A DNA stretch of 12,258 nucleotides from Clostridia bacterium (GCA_017481185.1 JAFUPO010000382.1:1-12258), one strand, 5' to 3'. Counted from the stretch's first letter, positions 7,956-11,466 are shown. Notes: generated by a model not told the origin, from the letters alone. Numbers and translations: made by a program.

Positions 7956-8306
7956 GTGGAAATGATTCTGACCAAAGTTGAGCCTACCCGAGTGATGGTG
8001 GGTGGGGAGGAGGTATCTCTCCTTTTTACCATGCGGGCGGCTGCTGAGATGGAGCGGGAGCTGGGAACACCCTATCCGCAGATTCTGGACGAGCTTTTTC
8101 AGCGCCATGAGCCGGATGAGCCTGAGCCGCCGATGATGACCTGGGAGCGCCAGGCCAAAGTGATCGCCTGCCTGATGCGGGCAGGCGGCCATGAGGCTGA
8201 CGCTGAGGCTGTGATGGATCTGCACGTGCATAGCTTTTCATCGCTTGCCCAGGGTGCGGTCAAAGAGATTCTTTTCAAAACGCCTCAAGGGAGTAAAAAA
8301 AAATAA
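7956..8306 (+). CDS. Tail assembly chaperone, short form (gpG-like)
   Basis: A 116-residue protein in the slot of the tail assembly chaperone after the tube gene. It has a strand-rich N-terminus (MILTKVEPTRVMVGGEEVSLLFTMR), then helices with AAAEMERELGTPYPQILDELF and WERQAKVIACLMRAGGHEADAEA, which is the usual pattern of these short chaperones. It ends TPQGSKKK at TAA 8304-8306, directly on the A9 run that allows a -1 shift into the downstream frame. The start is GTG 7956 with only a G-rich (GGGGGG) weak binding site. The chaperone coats the tape measure during tail assembly, so finding it without a tape measure after it is odd. Confidence 0.85.
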   Translation: MEMILTKVEPTRVMVGGEEVSLLFTMRAAAEMERELGTPYPQILDELFQRHEPDEPEPPMMTWERQAKVIACLMRAGGHEADAEAVMDLHVHSFSSLAQGAVKEILFKTPQGSKKK

Positions 8307-8320
8307 CTCCCAGCGGGGAG
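8295..8320 (+). promoter_or_regulatory. Programmed -1 frameshift site, A9 slippery run plus hairpin
   Basis: Nine consecutive A (8295-8303) in zero frame AAA AAA AAA are followed immediately by TAA. Any A_AAA_AAA heptamer in this run fits the X_XXY_YYZ rule. CTCCC (8307-8311) pairs with GGGAG (8316-8320) just 3-5 bases downstream, a possible stimulatory hairpin. After a -1 slip the reading frame is open from 8303 to the stop at 8537-8539. Frameshifted tail chaperones (lambda G/GT type) are established biology. Confidence 0.8.
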
Positions 8321-8539
8321 CGGGAAAAGGGATTTGATTGGCAGATGGCCATGTATACTGCCCGGAGCATGATGGGCTGGAGCCTTGAGGAGTTCTGGCG
8401 GGCCTCGCCGGCATTGCTGGATGGACAGATGAAGAGCCACCTGAAGGTGCACCGCCCGCGAAAGAAGGGGCGAAAGGCTCAGCGGCAGGAGCCGACAAAA
8501 GTTAGATATGTGGACCAATTGCCAGGAAACTTTTGGTAA
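8303..8539 (+). CDS. Frameshift extension of tail chaperone (GT-like)
   Basis: This is the second part of the chaperone, reached by the -1 slip; fused to the short form it gives about 194 residues. It reads FDWQMAMYTARSMMGWSLEEFW...ALLDGQMKSHLKV, which matches the pattern Gly-Trp-Ser-Leu-x-Glu-Phe-Trp seen in chaperone T domains, then a Lys/Arg-rich linker and a tail ending NFW. If not used through frameshifting it could start at ATG 8345, but there is no good ribosome binding site there. The T domain recruits the tube protein to the tape measure. Its stop is the first base pair region of the operon terminator. Confidence 0.8.
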   Translation: MTPSGEREKGFDWQMAMYTARSMMGWSLEEFWRASPALLDGQMKSHLKVHRPRKKGRKAQRQEPTKVRYVDQLPGNFW

Positions 8540-8587
8540 GAAGGGGCGCGTTGCAAAACGCGCCCCTTCTATTCCTATTTTTCTTTT
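8539..8587 (+). terminator. Strong intrinsic terminator of the structural operon
   Basis: A perfect 14-bp stem, AGAAGGGGCGCGTT (8539-8552) with AACGCGCCCCTTCT (8557-8570), is capped by the GNRA-type loop GCAA and followed by a T-rich tail with two long T runs. The last base of the chaperone stop is the first base of the stem. Transcription of the head genes is therefore expected to stop here. Confidence 0.92.
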
Positions 8588-8661
8588 TTCAGTGGAAGAA
8601 ATGACTTCCCGCCAAGGGCTCACTTCCTTGCTGTATGGCGGAAATACCCTATTATTTGGGG

Positions 8662-8690
8662 TTGAATTTGACGGTAAACTCGGGTATAAT
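8662..8690 (+). promoter_or_regulatory. Sigma-A promoter of the RelB/RelE-type pair
   Basis: TTGAAT (8662-8667), a 17-base spacer and a perfect TATAAT (8685-8690) lie 22 bases before the antitoxin start. The pair is thus transcribed independently of the phage operon. Confidence 0.8.
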
Positions 8691-8712
8691 AAAGCTGAAG
8701 GGAGCTGACAGC

Positions 8713-8958
8713 ATGACGAACATCGTCCCCATCTCTGATCTGAAGAACTACACCGAGGTTCTCAGCCATTGCGATAACGGTTCGACCGTTTACCTCACCA
8801 AGAACGGGCGCGGAAAGTATGTGGTGCAGAGCCTTGTGGAGCATGAAAAACTGCAAGCAACCGTGAAGCTGCTTGCAGAGCTTTCCAAGGGCATTGAATC
8901 CATCCGCACCGAGGGCGTTCTTACCATTGACGAGGCGTTTGCTGGTCTGGAGGACTGA
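8713..8958 (+). CDS. Type II antitoxin, PhdYeFM/RelB-like
   Basis: An 81-residue antitoxin. Residues 1-50 (NIVPISDLKNY, NGSTVYLTKNGRGKYVVQSLVEHEKL) match the Phd/YefM DNA-binding fold: an Ile-Ser-Asp-Leu start, then a strand with Thr-Lys-Asn-Gly. The C-terminal third (KLLAELSKGIESIRTEG...DEAFAGL) is the helix that would wrap the toxin. AAGGGAG (8698-8704) precedes ATG 8713; an upstream in-frame TTG (8635) would cover the promoter and is rejected. It lies 2 bases before the toxin gene, the classical order. In such systems the antitoxin, alone and with toxin, represses its own promoter. Confidence 0.88.
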   Translation: MTNIVPISDLKNYTEVLSHCDNGSTVYLTKNGRGKYVVQSLVEHEKLQATVKLLAELSKGIESIRTEGVLTIDEAFAGLED

Positions 8959-8960
8959 GT

Positions 8961-9275
8961 ATGGCGCAGGTGACACTTTCCAAAGAAGCACAGCGCGACT
9001 TGGCGTCCATTCGTAATTACATCCGGGATGAATTATGCAATCCGGATGCCGCCAAGCGCATCCTTGCCAGTCTCAAAAAGGGCGTGCGGTCTCTTGAAAA
9101 GTTTTCCGGGCGCGGCCGTCCGCTGGATGCGCTGATTCCCGTTCACACGGAATACCGTTATCTCGTGTGCGAGAATTACTGCATCTTCTACATCGAGGGA
9201 AACGATCAGGTGATCGTCGTGAGAATCCTGCACCAGCGGCAGGACTGCCTGCGGGCATTGTTTCTTGAAAACTGA
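8961..9275 (+). CDS. Type II toxin, RelE/ParE family
   Basis: A 104-residue toxin with the RelE/ParE fold: N-terminal LSKEAQRDLASIRNYIRDEL helix pair, KGVRSLEKFSGRGRPLDAL, then the central strands EYRYLVCENYCIFYIEG and the final VVRILHQRQDCLRALF, which carries the usual basic C-terminal strand. Members either cut mRNA on the ribosome (RelE) or poison gyrase (ParE); sequence by eye does not separate the two. The frame is complete and starts 2 bases after the antitoxin stop with GGAGG inside the antitoxin 3' end, so it should be co-translated with it and functional. Confidence 0.88.
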   Translation: MAQVTLSKEAQRDLASIRNYIRDELCNPDAAKRILASLKKGVRSLEKFSGRGRPLDALIPVHTEYRYLVCENYCIFYIEGNDQVIVVRILHQRQDCLRALFLEN

Positions 9276-9292
9276 TCATGGCGCAACACCGG

Positions 9293-9330
9293 GCCACACT
9301 TCGTCGATATGGCGAGGCTGTGGCTTTTTC
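9293..9330 (+). terminator. Terminator of the RelB/RelE-type pair
   Basis: GCCACA-CTTCG (9293-9303) pairs with CGAGG-c-TGTGGC (9313-9324), an 11-bp stem (one G-T wobble) with a one-base bulge and a 9-base loop, followed by TTTTTC. It starts 17 bases after the toxin stop. Confidence 0.75.
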
Positions 9331-9368
9331 TTAGGGTGTTCCCGTTTTTCGTTCCACGGCCGAACACG

Positions 9369-9390
9369 CAAAAAGCCCGGCTCTGCCGGG
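9369..9390 (-). terminator. Terminator read on the minus strand
   Basis: CCCGGC (9376-9381) pairs with GCCGGG (9385-9390) around TCT. On the minus strand the hairpin is followed by a CTTTTTG run (complement of 9369-9375). No convincing minus-strand gene feeds it, so it may be a leftover or guard against antisense transcription from the array. Confidence 0.55.
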
Positions 9391-9431
9391 GGATGATTAT
9401 TGTATGTGTTGAAATTATATCTGCAAAAGGG

Positions 9432-9478
9432 TTGACTTTTGAACACATCATAAATACAATAAAGGTGTGCTAAAAAGT
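9432..9478 (+). promoter_or_regulatory. Promoter-operator of RHH copy 1
   Basis: TTGACT (9432-9437), 17-base spacer, TACAAT (9455-9460). An imperfect palindrome ACTTTTGAACACAT (9435-9448) against GTGTGCTAAAAAGT (9465-9478) matches at 11 of 14 positions and frames the -10 box. Binding there would block RNA polymerase. This copy lacks the conserved 49-base block found before copies 2-4. Confidence 0.7.
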
Positions 9479-9489
9479 GAGGTGATATA

Positions 9490-9660
9490 ATGAGCCCGCG
9501 CACAGGGAGACCCAAGCTTGAAGACCCCCATACAAAAAGGCTGAGCGTATGTCTAAATGAACAGACAATGAAGCAGTTAGAAGCGTATTGCAAAGAACAT
9601 GGGATAACTAAAGGAGAGGCAATACGTAAGGGGGTGTTACTTCTCTTGGAGAAAGAATAA
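9490..9660 (+). CDS. RHH repressor, array copy 1
   Basis: A 56-residue Arc/CopG-type ribbon-helix-helix protein, too short for most gene callers. It starts MSPRTGRPK, then has a beta strand KRLSVCL (16-22) whose outward residues are R17, S19 and C21, helix A (EQTMKQLEAYCKEHG) and helix B after the ITKGEAIRKGV turn. RHH dimers insert the paired strand in the DNA major groove, and neighbouring palindromes suggest autorepression. ATG 9490 follows AGTGAGGTGAT. Unlike copies 2-4, the outward residue at 21 is Cys rather than Arg, and the operator is less symmetric, so this copy may be the most diverged or decaying. Confidence 0.8.
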   Translation: MSPRTGRPKLEDPHTKRLSVCLNEQTMKQLEAYCKEHGITKGEAIRKGVLLLLEKE

Positions 9661-9663
9661 AAA

Positions 9664-9701
9664 CCGCGCATCTTCTGACTTGGCGGAAAGCAGATGCGCG
9701 G
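9664..9701 (+). other. Hairpin after RHH copy 1
   Basis: CCGCGCATCT (9664-9673) pairs perfectly with AGATGCGCGG (9692-9701), 10 bp, loop of 18 bases containing CTTGGCGG. There is no T run, so it is not a simple intrinsic terminator. It begins 3 bases after the stop codon. Confidence 0.7.
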
Positions 9702-9766
9702 CCTCAATCCCCAGAGGTTGCCCACCGGGTAAATCTATTATATCACGGTGAGCAGCCTCCTGACAA

Positions 9767-9815
9767 GCGAACAGGAGGAAAAGAAGGTATCATATTTTCA
9801 TTTTAGGGGTTGACT
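9767..9815 (+). repeat. Conserved 49-base pre-promoter block, copy 1
   Basis: The block runs from GCGAACAGGAGG to TTGACT and ends on the -35 box. It recurs at 10139-10187 and 10512-10560 with the same length and no visible change. Here the upstream half of the larger 110-base repeat is replaced by unrelated sequence. Confidence 0.85.
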
Positions 9816-9853
9816 TTTGCCTGACAGAATTGTATAATTATGTCGGGCAAAAG
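9810..9853 (+). promoter_or_regulatory. Promoter-operator of RHH copy 2
   Basis: TTGACT (9810-9815), 17-base spacer, TATAAT (9833-9838). The palindrome CTTTTGCCTGACA (9814-9826) against TGTCGGGCAAAAG (9841-9853) matches at 12 of 13 positions and spans the space from the -35 edge to beyond -10. Confidence 0.82.
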
Positions 9854-9868
9854 AAAGAAGGTGACAAA

Positions 9869-10042
9869 GTGAGCCCACGTACAGGCCGCCCAACTCTAAA
9901 CCCGAGACCTCATAAAATGAGTATTCGCATAAACGATGATAGTTTGAATACGCTCAATCTCTACTGCAAGCAGGAAGGAATCAATAAAACCGAAGCAGTG
10001 GAAAGAGCTATCGGGAAATTAAAGGCGGAAATAAAAAAGTGA
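9869..10042 (+). CDS. RHH repressor, array copy 2
   Basis: A 57-residue ribbon-helix-helix protein, start GTG 9869 chosen because all four copies begin at the same SPR(T/I)GRP position behind AAGAAGGTGAC; the frame opening at ATG 9830 would start inside the promoter. The strand is HKMSIRI (15-21), outward residues K16, S18, R20; helices are DDSLNTLNLYCKQEG and NKTEAVERAIGKLKAEIKK. The stop lies inside a hairpin (10039-10077). Probably binds the palindrome at 9814-9853 and represses itself, by analogy with CopG and Arc; this is inference. Confidence 0.85.
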   Translation: MSPRTGRPTLNPRPHKMSIRINDDSLNTLNLYCKQEGINKTEAVERAIGKLKAEIKK

Positions 10043-10077
10043 AGAACCGCCCACTCGCCAAAGTAACGATTCTTCAC
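10039..10077 (+). other. Hairpin after RHH copy 2
   Basis: GTGAAGAA (10039-10046) pairs with TTCTTCAC (10070-10077), 8 bp, loop 23 bases. The loop holds TCGCCAAAG, the reverse complement of the CTTTGGCGA-like core, opposite in orientation to the loops after copies 1 and 4. Confidence 0.65.
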
Positions 10078-10187
10078 ACACACCACCTTTTCAGGAGGCA
10101 TGAATATGATACCACATTCCTCCGAAAAGGTCAAACCAGCGAACAGGAGGAAAAGAAGGTATCATATTTTCATTTTAGGGGTTGACT
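10078..10187 (+). repeat. 110-base array repeat, full copy 1
   Basis: The repeat runs from ACACACCACC to TTGACT and is identical by eye to 10451-10560. Within it, CCTTTTCAGGAGG (10086-10098) pairs with CCTCCGAAAAGG (10119-10130) with one bulged A and hides a perfect AGGAGG. Alternatively AATATGATACC (10103-10113) pairs with GGTATCATATT (10158-10168), and CCTCC (10119-10123) with GGAGG (10146-10150). The two folds exclude each other. An ATG follows the buried AGGAGG (10100, second ATG 10106). Confidence 0.85.
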
Positions 10188-10207
10188 TTCTGACAGTCAT
10201 ATATTAA
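10100..10207 (+). CDS. Possible small leader frame in repeat copy 1
   Basis: A 35-codon frame starting MNMIPHSSEKVKPANRRKRR behind AGGAGG, basic in the middle and hydrophobic later (YHIFILGVDF). The first 30 codons are the same as in repeat copy 2 because the DNA is the same, so protein-level selection cannot be judged. It runs into the promoter of RHH copy 3, which argues against a stable protein. It may act only as a translated leader that controls the hairpins. Confidence 0.3.
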   Translation: MNMIPHSSEKVKPANRRKRRYHIFILGVDFLTVIY

Positions 10208-10227
10208 AATATTGACTGTCAGAAAGT
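10182..10227 (+). promoter_or_regulatory. Promoter-operator of RHH copy 3
   Basis: TTGACT (10182-10187), 17-base spacer, TAAAAT (10205-10210). A perfect palindrome has arms ACTTTCTGACAGTCA (10185-10199) and TGACTGTCAGAAAGT (10213-10227) around an AT-only centre that contains the -10 box. The right arm touches the AGTGAGG ribosome binding site. Confidence 0.88.
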
Positions 10228-10238
10228 GAGGTGACGAA

Positions 10239-10415
10239 TTGAGCCCTCGTACAGGTCGCCCTAAAATAGACAATCCCAAATCGATCCAAGTCTCCGCACG
10301 ACTGGATAGCGCAACGATTCAAAAGCTTGAATACTGCATGGAAAAACTGAACTTGACAAAAGCTGAAATTTTGCGGGAAGGGATAGAGAAAGTCTATCAG
10401 GGCATTAAAAAATGA
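10239..10415 (+). CDS. RHH repressor, array copy 3
   Basis: A 58-residue ribbon-helix-helix protein starting at TTG 10239 behind GTGAGGTGAC; no ATG or GTG fits, and the SPRTGRPK start aligns exactly with the other copies. Strand IQVSARL (16-22) with outward Q17, S19, R21; helix A DSATIQKLEYCMEKL; then NLTKAEILREGIEKVYQGIKK. It ends in the stem of its own hairpin. The rare TTG start would keep expression low, as fits a repressor. The upstream perfect palindrome is the likely target. Confidence 0.85.
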   Translation: MSPRTGRPKIDNPKSIQVSARLDSATIQKLEYCMEKLNLTKAEILREGIEKVYQGIKK

Positions 10416-10451
10416 GATTCGGCCGCACCGACAAGCACATACCGAATCTCA
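10413..10451 (+). other. Hairpin after RHH copy 3
   Basis: TGAGATTCGG (10413-10422) pairs perfectly with CCGAATCTCA (10442-10451), 10 bp, loop of 19 bases. The stop codon TGA is the start of the stem. The loop reads GCACCGACAAGC, reverse complement GCTTGTCGGTGC, close to the CTTGGCGG core of the other loops but inverted. Confidence 0.72.
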
Positions 10452-10560
10452 CACACCACCTTTTCAGGAGGCATGAATATGATACCACATTCCTCCGAAA
10501 AGGTCAAACCAGCGAACAGGAGGAAAAGAAGGTATCATATTTTCATTTTAGGGGTTGACT
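10451..10560 (+). repeat. 110-base array repeat, full copy 2
   Basis: This is the same block as 10078-10187, offset by 373 bases, with the same bulged hairpin (10459-10503), buried AGGAGG and alternative pairing. It contains a frame ATG 10473 to TGA 10614-10616 (47 codons) whose stop overlaps the TTG start of RHH copy 4; the first 30 codons equal those of the first repeat copy. Confidence 0.85.
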
Positions 10561-10601
10561 TTCTGTTCGACAAAATATATAATTATTGTCGAACAGAAAG
10601 T
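10555..10601 (+). promoter_or_regulatory. Promoter-operator of RHH copy 4
   Basis: TTGACT (10555-10560), 17-base spacer, perfect TATAAT (10578-10583). A perfect 16-bp-arm palindrome, ACTTTCTGTTCGACAA (10558-10573) against TTGTCGAACAGAAAGT (10586-10601), encloses the -10 box. This is the strongest promoter and the longest palindrome of the array. Confidence 0.9.
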
Positions 10602-10612
10602 GAGGTGATATA

Positions 10613-10795
10613 TTGAGTCCCCGAATCGGGCGTCCTAAAGTTGAAAATGCAAAAGATGCAAGGATAGGCGTAAGGCTTGACCAAGAGACGGTACGAAAGC
10701 TGGATGAGGTAGCTGCGCTTCGTAACGAAAGCCGATCCGAAGTAATTAGGAGAGGCATTGAAAACGAGTATAAGGACGCAAAAAAAAGGGGCTAA
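10613..10795 (+). CDS. RHH repressor, array copy 4
   Basis: A 60-residue ribbon-helix-helix protein from TTG 10613, starting MSPRIGRPKVENAK. Strand ARIGVRL (16-22) with outward R17, G19, R21, helix A DQETVRKLDEVAALR, then NESRSEVIRRGIENEYKDAKKRG. It has a charged C-terminus (KDAKKRG). It shares the GRP arm but is the most diverged in the helices (DEVAALRNESRSEV replaces the LEYC.K..L/I.TK.E pattern of copies 1-3). It probably controls the promoter of its own gene and perhaps of the two genes behind it. Confidence 0.88.
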   Translation: MSPRIGRPKVENAKDARIGVRLDQETVRKLDEVAALRNESRSEVIRRGIENEYKDAKKRG

Positions 10796-10825
10796 GAGGC
10801 TGTATGCTTGGCGGCTCACCTCTTA
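10793..10825 (+). other. Hairpin after RHH copy 4
   Basis: TAAGAGG (10793-10799) pairs with CCTCTTA (10819-10825), 7 bp, loop 19 bases with CTTGGCGG in the same orientation as after copy 1. The stop codon TAA starts the stem. There is no T run, so read-through to the following genes is plausible. Confidence 0.6.
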
Positions 10826-10829
10826 ACCC

Positions 10830-10889
10830 ACACACCACCTTTTCAGGAGGCATGAATATGATACCACATTCCTCCGAAAAGGTCAAACC
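10830..10889 (+). repeat. Array repeat, first 60 bases only
   Basis: The block is identical by eye to 10078-10137. It keeps the bulged hairpin with the hidden AGGAGG (10838-10882) and the ATG at 10852 but loses the promoter half. Instead it continues AGGAGGAAAAGAATATG, which is the start region of the next gene and resembles the AGGAGGAAAAGAAGGTATC of the full repeat. Confidence 0.85.
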
Positions 10890-10899
10890 GACAAAATAG
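10852..10899 (+). CDS. Possible 15-residue leader peptide MNMIPHSSEKVKPTK
   Basis: A short frame behind a perfect AGGAGG (spacing 1 base to ATG 10852, 7 bases to the second in-frame ATG 10858). It stops with TAG 10897-10899, and AGGAGG of the next gene overlaps that stop. Ribosomes translating it would melt the hairpin and deliver to the next start, so it could be a translational regulator of the 79-residue gene. Whether it is translated is unknown. Confidence 0.4.
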   Translation: MNMIPHSSEKVKPTK

Positions 10900-10911
10900 G
10901 AGGAAAAGAAT

Positions 10912-11151
10912 ATGACACGGGCAGAGAAAACGCAAAGCATGGAAGAGGCCTGGGATCGGGCGGACGCGCTGGCGAATGAATTGGAGTTTCTGCTCTGGAG
11001 CCAGACGGCGACGAATAACTATATTGCAACGATTGTGAATTATGAAAATCACGTTAATGATATGCTGACGGGCATTGAATACGCCTGGGGACGGATCATA
11101 AGGGAACTCCAGGAAGTGCTGGAGGCCGGCTATGAAAAGGAGGCGGTATAA
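10912..11151 (+). CDS. Small helical protein of unknown function
   Basis: A 79-residue acidic, helical protein that I do not recognise (MTRAEKTQSMEEAWDRADAL, then ELEFLLWSQTATNNYIATIV and HVNDMLTGIEYAWGRIIRELQEVLEAG). It has no signal peptide, Cys or catalytic motif, and probably forms a two- or three-helix bundle. The start ATG 10912 has AGGAGG (10898-10903) 8 bases before it. It follows RHH copy 4 without an own promoter being visible, so it is probably expressed from the copy 4 promoter through the leader at 10830-10899. It is 0 bases from the next gene and the two are likely partners. Confidence 0.75.
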   Translation: MTRAEKTQSMEEAWDRADALANELEFLLWSQTATNNYIATIVNYENHVNDMLTGIEYAWGRIIRELQEVLEAGYEKEAV

Positions 11152-11388
11152 ATGACGAAGGCTTATGAAACGCTGCTGGAAGTTGCAGAGGACACAGCGC
11201 TGCAACTTGATTGTTTGGTAAAGAGCGTGATGATATTGGAAAGCTATATGGAAGCCACCGATCATACTGGCGCAAACAGGGATGATGGGCAAGCGTGTTA
11301 TGTGATTCAGCGATATTTGGAAACCCTGGCAGAAAAGCTTAAGGCCGGGGTAAACGAAGTTTATAAGAGCGTAAGAAAGGCCGGGTAA
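11152..11388 (+). CDS. Second small helical protein of unknown function
   Basis: A 78-residue protein (MTKAYETLLEVAEDTALQLDCL, KSVMILESYMEATDH, ACYVIQRYLETLAEKLKAGVNEVYKSV), all helix by eye, slightly acidic and with two Cys residues. It begins immediately after the previous stop, with AAGGAGG (11138-11144) inside the previous gene, so translation is coupled. Its amphipathic helices are of the same length and style as those of the 79-residue protein, suggesting that they associate. No known motif is seen. A palindromic terminator follows after the stop. Confidence 0.75.
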   Translation: MTKAYETLLEVAEDTALQLDCLVKSVMILESYMEATDHTGANRDDGQACYVIQRYLETLAEKLKAGVNEVYKSVRKAG

Positions 11389-11391
11389 CGG

Positions 11392-11459
11392 TCTCTCCCT
11401 CAGCCCCTACGGGATGAATCCCTTTGGGGCAGCTCCCTCGAGAGAGGGAGCCTTTTTTA
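11392..11459 (+). terminator. Palindromic element with intrinsic terminator
   Basis: GCTCCCTC (11432-11439) pairs with GAGGGAGC (11444-11451) around GAGA and is followed by CTTTTTT: a strong terminator. Directly upstream lies a second hairpin in which GCCCC and GGGAT pair with ATCCC and GGGGC around GA, with short unpaired stretches between the two paired blocks. It is preceded by CTCTCCCTC, which could compete for GAGGGAG. The whole unit looks like a repetitive palindromic element of the type I recall from clostridial intergenic regions; recollection only. Confidence 0.75.
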
Positions 11460-11466
11460 TTGCGGG

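Noticed and set aside
8508..8708. Open frame of 66 codons across the operon terminator
   Set aside because: It spans the terminator hairpin and the toxin-antitoxin promoter, has no ribosome binding site and no recognisable content.
9664..10825. Integron cassette array with attC sites
   Set aside because: One gene plus one hairpin per unit resembles cassettes, but no RYYYAAC/GTTRRRY ends flank the hairpins, each gene has its own promoter, and no integrase is visible.
10078..10889. CRISPR array suggested by repeated blocks
   Set aside because: The repeats are 60-110 bases long, 373-379 bases apart, and the intervals are paralogous genes with promoters, not unique 30-40-base spacers.
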